A stretch of 64,000 nucleotides of DNA from Ligustrum vulgare (lineage: Eukaryota; Streptophyta; Magnoliopsida; Lamiales; Oleaceae): the NCBI GenBank assembly GCA_963555705.1, contig OY743184.1, positions 30,328,614-30,392,613 on the forward strand. Reading direction: 5' to 3'. Positions 21,033 through 32,598 of the stretch are shown piece by piece (the stretch's first letter is position 1; each line of letters begins with the position of its first letter). The position numbers and the translations under genes were made by a program. A model generated the notes under the pieces. The model was not told where the DNA came from. It ran no database searches and saw only the letters and a program-made list of their open reading frames with translations.

Positions 21033-21884
21033 TGATGAGTTTCGGAGTGGCTCGAAGAACGTTGACCCATTGCACGTGCCCTAGGACCAATAACGAGACA
21101 AAGAGCCAAAAGAATCAAGTAGGCAATGCAAGGATTCATGCAAGCGTGGATGGACGAGTACTCGAGTGCAAAGACTTCATTTACGTTGCATAACAAAGTG
21201 GAAGAAGAACCAAAGTTGTTACTACGCATTTGGAATAAAGAAGAACAAGAAATTGGGCAGCAATTGAATCACGGCCGTAAAGCCTGATATCACGGCCGTA
21301 ACGGATTCACGGCCGTAACCCTCTATTTCACGGCCGTAAAAAGTTTAGTAGTTTTAATTCAGAATATTGATTACCGCCGTAAAGGTCATTTTCACGGCCG
21401 TAACATATGTTGTCAATTTTTAATCCGTAGCTTGTTTACGGCCGTAAAGGTCATTTTTCACGGCCGTAACTTAAGTTCCGAATTTTAAGTTAATGTTAAG
21501 CGTTTTTAGCTTTTTAGTTTAGGTTGAATTCTAGTTTATTTTTAGTTGCTTTATTTTCTTTGCCTATATATATGGCTTTATTCAACATTGTAAAGTACGA
21601 CTTTTATTCTTGAGATTAATGATATTGAATGTGAGATATTCCCTTATATTTTCTTCGTGTTCTCGTCGAACAAATTAAACTTATCAAAGGATTTGACAAC
21701 CTTTGTGGCGTTCCCCCTTTGTGGTTCTTATCTCCGCATCGTAACGGGTTTTGGGTTTAATATACCCATAGTTCTTGCGTCGTGAGGTCGGGGTTGCATT
21801 GTTACCGTCTACTATCTTGGATTTTAGAGCTTTCCGGCGTTTAATTCCGCCTGTTCTTGGTGATCCCCATAACGGATCACATCA
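21033..21884 (+). repeat. Crm-A 5' LTR
   Basis: Contains eight copies of an ACGGCCGT-type dyad (about 21274-21470; one mutated to ACCGCCGT), a TATATATA box (about 21565-21572) and the TCCGCATCG block. Its first about 260 bp are the same as the 3' end of pol, because the pol frame overlaps the LTR in the 3' copy. Confidence 0.85.
21274..21470. promoter_or_regulatory. Cluster of ACGGCCGT dyads upstream of the LTR TATA box
   Basis: Eight near-identical words of the form TCACGGCCGTAA or TTACGGCCGTAA, spaced about 13-35 bp, lie about 100-300 bp before the TATA box. The core ACGGCCGT is an 8-bp palindrome with two CG sites. Equivalent clusters occur in the 3' LTR (26519-26720) and in the Crm-B LTR (47505-47810). 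Role as enhancer or methylation target is inference. Confidence 0.6.
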
Positions 21885-21886
21885 TC

Positions 21887-21899
21887 TGGTATCAGAGCC
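21887..21899 (+). other. Crm-A primer binding site (tRNA-iMet)
   Basis: TGGTATCAGAGCC two bases after the LTR end, matching the complement of the plant initiator tRNA-Met 3' end. Confidence 0.9.
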
Positions 21900-22515
21900 T
21901 GTCTCTAAATCCAATTATTTAGTATTCCAGTTCTTTTTCTTTTATTTCCAGTTATTAATCATTCAAAAAAAATATATATATTTCCATTCCAATTCGTGTT
22001 TCTTGAAATTTCTCCAGAAAATTCAAGATTTGCCAATTTCTGTTTTTCTTGTTCTTGATTATTCTTGTTGAATAGGATATAATAAATAAAAAAAAAATCC
22101 GAAAATTAAAAAAAAAAAAAAAAAAGATAGTTGTTGATTTGGACAAGAAATCAAGAAAATAATCTTGGGCAAATCTTTCCAACAAATCCTTGTTTCCATA
22201 AAATTCTTTATTCTTGTTTCCATAAAACTTCTTCTTGCAATAGAATTCTTGTTTCCATAATTTCTTTCTTAAATTTCCTAATTCCAATATTTTCCATCAA
22301 CTTTCCTTATTTACACTTTGGGGTTTATTCCACAAGGACCAAATCCGTGACTAGTTTGGTGGGTTCTTTGAGAACGTGGGAAAAAAAGGGAATAGAGAGG
22401 AAAAAGGCAGAGTGGTGAGAATAATAGAGGGAAAAAGCCAAATTGAGTGATACACGAGCGATAAAACACGTGAGGATCTTTATTTAATTTTTTTCTCTTT
22501 TCTTTATTACTAACC
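21900..22515 (+). other. Crm-A leader
   Basis: Untranslated leader between primer site and gag start, A/T-rich with a poly-A run (about 22107-22125). Repeats of TTGTTTCCATAA occur at 22190-22260. No gene. Confidence 0.6.
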
Positions 22516-25323
22516 ATGTCACAGAAAGAAGTTTCGTCGACAGAAAAGGATCTTCAAGATTTTAAAATGCTTGCAATGGTGGAGGAGCGGTTTGCAAAAT
22601 GGGAGGCGAAGTTGGATGCCAAGTTGGAAGCAAAATTTGGTCCACAATCCGGCGAGAATGTGGAAAGGGTAAATAATCCGGGGGAGACACGTGGTGCGGG
22701 AATTGCTCAACCACGTCAGGATCAACAACGCAATTTTCCTAATTTACGGAGACCACTAAGGTATGACTTCAACCCACAATTTAGAGCTAGGAATGAACGT
22801 GTTGAGGTTGTTGATAGTGATGAGGATAGTGGTGAATTGTCTATTACTAGTGTTGGTAGGAGACGAGATCGGGGAGAAAGACGTGATAGGGGATATAGGC
22901 GTGATCGTAGGGATGATGTCGATGGACATGTTGGTAACATTAAAATGTCCATTCCCTCATTTCAGGGTAAGAGTAATCCGGACGTTTATTTTGAATGGGA
23001 AAAGAGGGTAGAATTAATTTTTGATTGTCATAATTATTCTGAAGCTAAAAAGGTTAAATTGGCAGTCGTAGAATTTACTGATTATGCTATAGTATGGTGG
23101 GATCAATTGGTAACTAGTAAAAGGAGAAATGGGGAGAGGCCTATTGAAACTTGGGATGAGTTGAAGGCCCTTATGAGAAAACAATTTGTGCCTGGACATT
23201 ACTATAGGGATCTCTACCAAAAATTACAAACCCTTTCCCAAGGTAGTAAGAGTGTGGAGGATTACCATAGGGAGATGGAGGTTGCCATGATTAGGGAAAA
23301 TATAGATGAAGACCCCGAGGCTACCATGGCTAGATTTTTAAATGGTTTAAATCGAGATATTGCTAATGTTATTGAATTGCAGCATTATATCGATTTGGAG
23401 GAGATGCTTCACATGGCCATGAAAGTGGAGCAACAATTAAAAAGGAAGGGAACTTCCAAATTCTCTACCAGTTCCAATTCTTTTGGAAGGTCTACATGGA
23501 GTGGGACTTCTAAAAATGAAGGAATTATGCAGAAAAATAAATTTGAGGCACCCAAGGGAAAAGTAGAGCCACCCAACAAAGGTAAAATTGCTTCTGATTC
23601 TCAAACTCCTAGGACTAGGGATATTCGTTGTTTTAAATGTTCGGGTTTAGGACATATTTCTTCACAATGTCCAAATAAACGAATATTAGTTTTGCGTGAT
23701 GGGGTATTAAGTTCGGAGGATGAGAAAGGGGGAGAAGTGGAGGATGAGTATAAGGATATGCCAGCTCTAGAGGATGTTAGTGAAAATGATGATGCGGACT
23801 ATGCAGTAGCTAAATCACTTGTCACTAGGAGAGCCCTTAGTACTCAAGTTAAGGTGGAAGAGTCGGGTGAGCAGCGAGAAAATATATTTCATACTAGGTG
23901 CTTTGTGAATAACAAGGTGTGTAGTTTGATAATAGATGGGGGTAGTTGTGCGAACGTTGCTAGCACTACTCTAGTAGAGAAATTGTGCCTACCTATGCTA
24001 AAACACCCTAGGCCATATAAGCTACCGTGGTTAAATGAATCGGGCGAGATTAAGGTAAATAAACAGGTGGTAGTTGATTTGGCGATTGGGAAGTATGAAG
24101 ATAGCGTGGTTTGTGATGTGGTATCCATGCATGCGGGGCACATCTTGTTGGGCAGGCCATGGATATTCGATAGGAAGGTTATTCATGATGGATTTAAAAA
24201 TAGGTATACCTTCACTAAGGATGGGAAAAATGTCAAACTAATGCCTTTGTCACCTAAACAGGTCTATGAAGACCGACTGAAATTAAAAAGTGAGGAAGAG
24301 AGAAAGAGGGTCAGGACCACGATCCCGGAAAAAGGAGAGTTGAGTGAACAGAAGAGGGTCGGGACCACGATCCCAGAAAAAGGAGAGTTGTGTGAAAAAC
24401 CGAGAGTTGGGACCACGATCCCAGAAAAAGGAGAGGGTGTGAAGAGTGCCAGTAAAAGAGAGAAAACAAAGGTAAGCTTCTACGCAAAACAGAGTGATAT
24501 CACCAAAGCTATTTCTACAAATAAACCTGTGATTTTACTAATGTACAATGAATCTCTCCTTGTGCTCGATGAAGCTAACCACTCCCTCCCCAGTTTAGCT
24601 GTGTCTCTTTTGCAGGAATTTGCAGATTTATTTCCCGAGGAGATTCCGAGTGGGCTGCCGCCAATTCGAGGGATTGAACACCAGATTGACTTCGTGCCAG
24701 GAGCGGTCATTCCAAACAGGCCAGCTTATAGGAGCAATCCAGAAGAGACCAAGGAGCCACAAAAGCAGGTTGAAGAGCTACTGAAAAAGGGCTATGTTCG
24801 GGAAAGCATGAGCTCATGTGCAGTACCAGTTCTGTTGGTACCCAAAAAGGATGGGACTTGGAGGATGTGCGTGGACTGTAGGGCAGTCAACAATATTACG
24901 GTAAAGTATCGCCATCCCATACCTAGACTTGATGACATGCTTGATGAACTTTATGGTGCTAGTATTTTTAGTAAAATAGACCTTAAGAGTGGTTATCACC
25001 AAATTCGTATGAAAGAAGGTGATGAATGGAAAACCGCCTTCAAAACCAAATATGGTTTATATGAATGGATGGTTATGCCGTTCGGCCTCTCAAATGCACC
25101 TAGCACTTTTATGAGATTAATGAATCATGTCTTGCGTGCTTACATTGGTAAATTTGTCGTGGTATACTTTGATGACATTCTGGTATATAGTAAGAACTTA
25201 GGTGATCACATTGAACATTTAAGATCTGTTTTGGAAGTTTTGAAAACTGATAAACTATATGCTAATTTTAAAAAAGTGTACTTTTTGCATGGAAAAGGTA
25301 ATTTTTCTTGGTTTTGTCGTTAG
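22516..25323 (+). pseudogene. Crm-A gag-pol, first open part (gag, protease, RT)
   Basis: A 935-codon frame starting at the first ATG after the leader (MSQKEVSSTEKDLQDF). In order: charged N-terminus with RRDRGERRDRGYRRDRR (about residues 112-130), gag core (VYFEWEKRVELIFDCHNYSE, about 155-300), CCHC knuckle CFKCSGLGHISSQC (372-385), protease motif IIDGGSCANVAS (about 472; DGG in place of the common DSG), a 16-residue peptide repeated three times (RVGTTIPEKGEL type, nt 24306-24449), and RT with GTWRMCVDCRAVNN, DLKSGYHQIR, MPFGLSNAP and VVVYFDDILVYS. The frame ends at 25323 because of one extra A in the run at about 25270 compared with Crm-B. All RT core motifs are intact, but the product lacks RNase H and integrase. 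Confidence 0.85.
24306..24449 (+). repeat. Three in-frame 48-bp repeats in the protease-RT linker
   Basis: Encodes three successive 16-residue units of the pattern (K/P)RV(R/G)TTIPEKGE followed by variable residues. The same three units occur in Crm-B (about 59586-59730), so the array predates both insertions. Confidence 0.85.
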
Positions 25324-26536
25324 TTCTAATTGTGTTGAGGTAGATGAGGAGAAAATTCGTGCTATTAAAGAATGGCCAACTCCCAAAAGTATTACGTAGG
25401 TTAGGAGCTTCCACGGGTTGGCTGGGTTTTATAGGAGGTTTGTTAAAGATTTTAGCACACTTGCAGCACCACTAACAGAAATAGTCAAGAAAAGTGTAGG
25501 ATTCCATTGGGGGGAAGCACAAGAAAATGCTTTTAAAATGCTTAATGATAGGTTATGTTCTGCACCGGTTTTAGCTTTACCTAACTTTAACCAAACCTTT
25601 GAGATTGAATGTGATGCATCAGGAATAGGTATTGGAGCTGTTCTTATGCAGGAAAAAAGACCGATTGCATTTTTCAGTGAAAAGCTGAGTGGGGCAGTCT
25701 TGAATTATCCTACCTACGACAAGGAGCTTTATGCTCTTGTTCGTGCCTTGGAAACATGGCAGCACTATCTATGGCCAAAGGAATTCTTTATACACACTGA
25801 CCACGAGTCACTGAAACACCTCAAGGGACAAGGTAAGCTAAACAAAAGACACGCCCGTTGGATGGAATTCATTGAGACCTTTCCATATGTCATTCGCTAT
25901 AAGCAAGGTAAGGAGAATGTGGTAGCAGATGCCCTTTCTCGCAGGTATGTTCTCTTAACTTCTTTAAATGCGAAGTTGCTTGGGTTCGAATATATTAAAG
26001 GTATGTATGCTAATGACCCTAATTTTTCTACCATTTATGCTTCATGTGAAAAAGGTGCAATTGATAAATTTTATAGGCATGAAGGCTATTTGTTTGGGGA
26101 AAGTAAACTTTGTGTGCCTAATTGTTCTATGCGTGAATTGCTTGAAAAGATAAATGAGAATGCATATAAGCTCGATCTTCCAGGTGAGTATAATGTGTCT
26201 GCTTCATTTAATGTTGCTGATCTTTCTCTGTTTGATGCAGTTGATGATTCGAGGACGAATCCTTTTCAACAGGGAGGGGATGATGAGTTCCGGAGTGGCT
26301 CGAAGAACGTTGACCCGTTGCACGTGCCCGTAGGACCAATAACGAGACAAAGAGCCAAAAGAATCAAGCAGGCAATGCAAGGATTCATGCAAGCGTGGAT
26401 GGACGAGTGCTCGAGTGCAAAGACTTCATTTACGTTGCATAACAAAGTGGAAGAAGAACCAAAGTTGTTACTACGCATTTGGAATAAAGAAGAACAAGAA
26501 ATTGGGCAGCAATTGAATCACGGCCGTAAAGCCTGA
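25324..26536 (+). pseudogene. Crm-A pol, second part (RNase H, deleted integrase, C-terminus reaching into 3' LTR)
   Basis: After the frameshift an in-frame TAG at about 25399 (GAG in Crm-B) precedes a frame from 25418. It carries [20 protein letters not shown], RNase H with [39 protein letters not shown] and [11 protein letters not shown], then the start of integrase. From [10 protein letters not shown] it jumps directly to [16 protein letters not shown]: about 944 bp present in Crm-B (62966-63909), covering zinc finger and catalytic core, are missing. The frame then crosses the polypurine tract and continues about 85 codons into the 3' LTR ([20 protein letters not shown]). Confidence 0.8.
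26270..26280 (+). other. Crm-A polypurine tract
   Basis: AGGGAGGGGA ends immediately before the 3' LTR start TGATGAGTTC. This is the expected plus-strand priming site. Confidence 0.85.
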
Positions 26537-27127
26537 TATCACGGCCGTAACGGATTCACGGCCGTAACCCTCTATTTCACGGCCGTAAAAAGTTTAGTAG
26601 TTTTAATTCAGAATATTGATTACGGCCGTAGAGGTCATTTTCACGGCCGTAACATATGTTGTCAATTTTTAATCCGTAGCTTGTTTACGGCCGTAAAGGT
26701 CATTTTTCACGGCCGTAACTTAAGTTCCGAATTTTAAGTTAATGTTAAGCGTTTTTAGCTTTTTAGTTTAGGTTGAATTCTAGTTTATTTTAAGTTGCTT
26801 TATTTTCTTTGCCTATATATATGGTTTTATTCAGCATTGTAAAATACGACTTTTATTCTTGAGATTAATGGTATTGAAGGTGAGATATTCCCTTATATTT
26901 TCTTCGTGTTCTCGTCGAACAAATTAAACTTATCAAAGGATTTGACAACCTTTGTGCCCCTTTGTGGTTCTTATCTCCGCATCGTAACGGATTTTGGGTT
27001 TAATATACCCATAGTTCTTGCGTCGTGAGGTCGGGGTTGCATTGTTACCGTCTACTATCTTGGATTTTAGAGCTTTCCGGCGTTTAATTTCGCGTGTTCT
27101 TGGTGATCCCCATAACGGATCACATCA
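26281..27127 (+). repeat. Crm-A 3' LTR
   Basis: 847 bp, ending GATCACATCA and followed by the TAAAC duplication. It differs from the 5' LTR by about 16 substitutions and a loss of 6 bp in the GTGGCGTTCCCCC run. Confidence 0.9.
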
Positions 27128-27132
27128 TAAAC

Positions 27133-27453
27133 CATTTGAGGAGATTGCTTAGAATTCAGTACCAATAATATTTGAATACGGTGATATTTTTCCAGATGAC
27201 CTACCAAGTACCCCACCTGATAGGCAAGTGGAATTTACCATTGATTTGGTACCGGGAGCTGCCCCTGTTTCTAAAGCTCCATATCGTATGGCACCAAAAG
27301 AGTTGCAGGGATTGAAAGTTCAGTTGGAGGAATTGTTAGAGAAGAGTTTTATCAGGCCAATTGTATCTCCATGGGAGCACTTGTCCTGTTTGTAAAGAAA
27401 AAGGATGGAAGCATGAGGATCTGTATCAACTACAGAGAACTTAACAAGCTGAC
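27133..27453 (+). pseudogene. Tek-1 RT N-terminal fragment
   Basis: Reads IIFEYGDIFPDDLPSTPPDR, then [20 protein letters not shown] and [20 protein letters not shown] with [13 protein letters not shown] at the end. This is the linker and fingers region of a Tekay RT with one shift near 27375. It stops where the Athila-type LTR starts at 27454. Confidence 0.75.
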
Positions 27454-28008
27454 TGTTAAATGCATTTTTATACACTTTTTATACCCCTAAAGTAGCATTT
27501 TTGGAATATCTTGAGTAAATATTTACTAAATACTACATATTTTGTGTATAAATAGGCTAATATCCAAGTTTCAGGTCAAAAATCACAAAAGGATGCAAAT
27601 TATGCTGAAATGGGAAGTTTGGGGGACCATTTTTCACTTTCGAAAGGTTCTGGACGAGCTGCGCAAATAATTGAGGGACCAAGTTGCAAAGATTCCAATA
27701 GTTGAAGGACCTGAAGTGCAATTTTAGAAGGACTTATTTGAAAGAAATCGAAAAATTTGGGGACTAAATTGATCGAATTGAAAGATGAAGGACTTCATTG
27801 CAATTACAAAAGGGACCAAGCTGAAAAACCAAGACTCAATCGAACCACGCGAACGTGTAGTTCAAACTAGTCCGGCGCGCGCGGACCTAACCACGAAATA
27901 GACCAGAATCGAAACAGTCTGGCCGTGTGATCGTGCGGCCTAAAGGGGCTCGATCGCACGGCTGTAAAACCCAAAAAAAAAAAAAAAAAAATTCTTGGCC
28001 AGTCCGGG

Positions 28009-29621
28009 TGTTCGCTCAAAATAGTGTATCGCAAGCGCACGGGTCGCGTACAAGTAATAAAGTGGATTTTTTGAGTCCGGGTTGTCGATCCCACGAGGAA
28101 TGTATACTATATTATACTCTAGTTAATTTAATCTTAACAAATAAAACACACAATTAAAAGATGGAGTTGGAAAATTCTAAATTAAAGAAACTAATTTTAA
28201 ACCAAATTAAAATAAGGAAAATGAAAGATAAAATAGTCGGGATTCATGATTTCACTTAACTCTCGCTTAAGTAATTTCTCAACACATGCAAATTAATAAA
28301 TTACTCATTTACAATGTTAGACCCGATTTTCCAAGCTTAGCTAATTACCTCTCTCGAGTGAAATTAACCCTAATCAATTGGTTTAACCTACTATATCTGT
28401 ATGTCGATTAAGGCCCAATCAATTGCATTAACTCTTTGTGAAAATAGCTCAATGGATCATTTAAGGTTTAAGGTATATCTCCATCCTTAACAAGAACCTA
28501 GAGCATTTATTATTTGGTCTAAAATGCATAATATCTCTCGATTATCATACACTTCACAAAACATATATTTGGTGATTAATCAAACACATGGAATAATCTC
28601 AATAACAAACACACATGAAATAAGCTCACAATTAATAAACAAACATTAAAAGTACTTAAACTAAGTTAAGCTACATCAATCATCCCAACATAAAACAACT
28701 AGCTCATTATATAAATATTCCACAAAAGATAAGGTTTATGAAAATACATCACAAAATATAGAAATTAAGGATAAAAATACAAGAAAAATGAAATGAAATA
28801 CAACACTTCCCTTGATTTTTGCACCAAGAATCTTTCAACAATGCTTTGTATTTCTACTTACTTCTTGCTTCTTTGCTCCAATGGTTGCTAGTAACTTAGA
28901 AACAAAACAAAACTACAAACTAAATTACAAACTAAATCAAAAACAAAGAAAAGAAAAGGAAAGAAAAGGAAGAAAAGAGAGAAAAGAGGGAAGGAGGCTA
29001 GAATGGAGAGACAAGTTATAAGCAAACCCTAGCAAAAATACCCTAAAAACACCCATTTTCGTGTGGATCCTCGAACAACAGCATTTGGGCCGAACCGGGT
29101 CGCACCGGGTCGGCCCAGATTATTGCTCAATTTTTTGACCACGCAATCGCGTGGTTTAATGCCTCGTGATCGCGTGGTAGACTTGAAAACTCTCGAGTTG
29201 GATTATAGGCTTGATTCGAGAGCGCCACCTAATAGATCCACGCGATCGCGTGGTTCACCTGCAGCTCCGTCTTTCCGTGATTTGCAATTGGGTCCTCCAA
29301 CTTCTGGTATTCTTCAATTTAGACCTCGAATTTTGACTTTTATTGCAAATATGCCCCTGAAATATTTGCAAAGTAGGTCCTCCATCTTTCTGAGATGTTG
29401 CAATTAAGCCCCCAAACTTTTGATTTCTTTCAATTAGGTCCTTGGACATCGAAATTGCTCTTCTTTTCGTTCAATTTCTCTCCAATCTTGTATATTTTCT
29501 TTCCAATTGAGGTTGTACCTAATTGTACAAGATAAACACAATTTATAAGTAGATATTTGCTCAATTTGTCAATTAAATTGCTAATTTAGGAACTAAATAA
29601 GTGTGTAAAGCACACTTATCA
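28009..29621 (-). mobile_element. Reversed Athila-type solo LTR (TSD CCGGG)
   Basis: 1613 bp on the plus strand from TGTTCGCTCAAAAT to AAAGCACACTTATCA, flanked by CCGGG on both sides (28004-28008, 29622-29626). Contains the 16-bp perfect palindrome CCACGCGATCGCGTGG near 29238 and similar dyads at 29130-29180. It is an LTR without an internal region, inserted into another LTR of a related subfamily. Confidence 0.85.
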
Positions 29622-30225
29622 CCGGGTTCGACCCGACTTGGCCCATATCGCTGTCGTACATTGATTTTTTTTTAATAAGGGTTTTTGAGTGATTTTGGGG
29701 GAATTATAAATAGAAAAACATGAATTTCAACTAGGGTTAAGTTAGTTCATGTCTCTTTTTTAATTGCTTTTATATTTTTCTCTTAAACTTCATCTCTTTA
29801 ATGAAATTTTCAATTAATGTTTTAGTAATCTTCTTTCATATTTAATTCTCTTATTGTTGTTTCAGCTTTTGATTATTGGCATTTTCTCAAATTTCCACCA
29901 TAAATTTCATATATTTTCAATGCATTTAATGTTTTAGACTTGGACTGTTGGAGATATTAACTGTTGAAGGAGAAAATTTGCTTCAAAGTGAAGAACAATT
30001 AGAATGCTCTGTAGGCTATATAAACACACCGCAAGAATACAAGTAATAGTGAACTAAATGAATCTGGTTTATCGATTCCACAAGGATTGTCTATTTCAAT
30101 TACACTCCAATTTAATCAATTTCAACCTACACACACAATAAAGTTTGGTATTAGAAATGTTCTAGTACTTAAATTAAATTCACAATAGTAACTAAGTAAG
30201 CAGAAAATGGTGATAAATACTTAAA

Positions 30226-30407
30226 TGTTGTTGACATAAATAAAGATAAATCTAGAAATTTATATTTGATCTTTTTACTTGGCATCCCATAGGCACCCAC
30301 TCTTCCAATCTTCCACGCATCCAACACGAACCATTTTAATCTGAAATTGTTAACGTAAGAGTGAGTATAAAAATACCCAGTAAGATACGTGTCAATTCTA
30401 ATCCGTC

Positions 30408-30446
<39 letters not shown>

Positions 30447-31405
30447 CATTCATACCAATTATTTTTCCTCGTTTAGAGCAGCTGACCACGATAACAACTA
30501 GCTCAAGGAATTATGTAAGAATCCCCACATCGATCCCGAAGGATTAAACATAGCATCCCGAAGGATTTAACATAGCATAGACCCGAAGGTATTAAGGCAT
30601 TAAAAGGTACATTATATAAACATTATGAAGAATTTAGAATTATACCACTTGCACGTAATGTATCTTACCTTGTAATTGATCAAAGGAATTTTGAAAGAAA
30701 GATATAGTTGCGCTTTGAATATTCAAAACCTGTGGTCGACTGCCTTTTGAAATATTTCTAAGATTTGACTGTGTGGCTTTTGTGAATATGCTGAGAAAAT
30801 ATATGATCATTCAACCTAATCTATGACAGTATTTATAGATGAACACACGTACCAAAAATTGAGTCCTAATATATTGACGATACAAAAGTCGACAGCCAGG
30901 ATGATAAGAATGTATATCAATCTAAAAAATTGATTATATCACGTTAACTAAAAGGATTTGTATTGAACTAGAGCCGTGGTTGGTAAAAGTCGTGAATGAC
31001 ATGTGGTTGGGTAGAGGTGAGTACCAATAGTAGACCTAGGATTATTAAAACAAAAAATCTGGTGCTATTGCTATCCGAAGCAGAAAGGATTCTTTGGTAT
31101 TAAATTACCTAAGAATTATATTTAAATCTTATTCTTTCAAATAAATATAACTTGACGTAATCTTATCCAAAATAACCTTTTATAACGTCAAGACTCCTAA
31201 TTAATCACGATCTACAAAATGAGTATAATATTGATATAGTAATTATCATCACATGAATAATTAATTATCTAACCAAAATAAAAATTTATCATCAAAACTT
31301 ATTTATCTTTTTAGTCCCTCAACTTCTAAAATAAAAATATTAAGGGCATCTAGGTAAAACCCGTATTGCCGATTAATAATAAACCATAAATTTTGGGTTG
31401 TTACA
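30226..31405 (-). mobile_element. Insert inside the 3' LTR, probably a reversed solo LTR
   Basis: Left end TGTTGTTGACATAAAT, right end TTTTGGGTTGTTACA. On the minus strand it starts TGTAACAACCCAAAA, a common start for Tekay-type LTRs. Includes an AT dinucleotide run (30409-30440), a CCCGAAGG-type short repeat (30536-30590) and a reversed TATA-like CTATAAAT. No matching target duplication: LTR sequence is deleted at the junction. Confidence 0.5.
30409..30440. repeat. AT dinucleotide microsatellite
   Basis: About 16 AT units in a row inside the LTR insert. Confidence 0.95.
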
Positions 31406-32598
31406 TAGGGTTTATTAATGTATATCTCTATCCTTAACACTTACCTAGAACAAATATGTATTGATTTAGAATACACAACAATTTCTCAATAATTGCACAT
31501 CCCATGAAATCCAAACATAAATTTGGCCACAAATAAAAATGTAAGACAATAAATACAACAATAAATGCACAAGATAATAAATAACTTAAATTCGCAATGC
31601 AAGCATTAATAACAACTAAGCTAGGTCAAGCTTCATCAATCATACCAATACAAAATAACTTAGCCCATATTGAAATAACAATAAAACTCAAGAATTAAAT
31701 ACATCATTTCAACAATGAATTCAAACATATGAAGAAATATGAAGATTTACAATAAAAACTTTCCTTCAACAATGATTATAGCTTCAAAAAATGTTTTTCC
31801 ACAATGTTGTAGGTATTTCTTCCTTTAATCAACATTCATCAACCAAAATAAATAATTACAAGAGAAATATCAAGAAAGTGTAAGAAAAGTGGAGAGAAAA
31901 TTTTTAGAAAATGAAAAAGGAGCAAGAGAAGTCTTCAAACCCTAGCCTAAACCTTCAAAAATACCCAAAAATCGTATAGATCTGCGTTTGACAGCGTTTG
32001 GGCCGAATCGGGTTGCACCGGTTTAGCCCAAATATTTTTTCAAAAAGTTGACCGCGCGATCGCGCGCCTGAAGTCCTCGCAATCGCATGGTATCCCTGAA
32101 AACTCTCGAGGTTAGATTTTGGGCTTGAGTCGTGAGCGCCACCTAGTTCGAGCCACGCGTTCGAGTGGTTCAGCTAGGCGTGGTTTTGCATCTTGGTCCT
32201 TCAATAAATTGCACTTGAGTTCCTCCAACTTTTAATGTCGGTCAACTTAGTCCCCAAATTTTTCGATTTCTTTAAAAAATATCCTTGTAAAATTACGTCT
32301 GAGGATCCTAAAATTTTGGAGATGTGCATTCTAGTCCTTCTAATTGCAAGCCTAGTCCTGAACTTCTGAAAGTTGACACCTTGGTCCCTTACTTCTTTGC
32401 TTTGCATGTTTTGGTTCTTTTTCCTCCCATTTCTTCAATTAAGGTTTAATATAGCTTCTTTTTTATACTTTCTCCCATGAAGTTAAATGTTAAACCTATA
32501 TGACCATAAAATATACACAATTAAGTAGGTATTTGTCCAATTTACTCAAAAAGTACTACCATAAATGTATGAAATATGCATGTAAAATGCACTCAACA

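Larger units (their letters stand above)
21033..27127 (+). mobile_element. Crm-A: complete CRM-like chromovirus element
   Basis: LTRs 21033-21884 (852 bp) and 26281-27127 (847 bp) both begin TGATGAGTT and end GATCACATCA. TAAAC flanks both sides (21028-21032, 27128-27132), a perfect 5-bp target duplication. The primer site and polypurine tract are present. By eye the LTRs differ at about 16 sites plus an indel, near 2%. The coding region has one frameshift, at least one stop and has lost most of the integrase, so this copy cannot move on its own. Assignment to the CRM clade is inferred from the tRNA-iMet primer site and the pol frame running through the polypurine tract into the 3' LTR. Confidence 0.85.
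30010..32598 (-). repeat. 3' LTR of the minus-strand Athila-like element
   Basis: Begins TGTAGGCTATATAAACAC and ends AAATGCACTCAACA on the plus strand. About 2.59 kb because an about 1.18-kb foreign piece (30226-31405) has replaced about 240 bp that are still present in the other LTR (about 38360-38605). Confidence 0.75.

Noticed and set aside
21274..21470. Regular short repeats resembling a CRISPR-like array
   Set aside because: The repeated word is only about 12 bp, spacers are irregular and related between LTR copies, and the sequence is a plant LTR.
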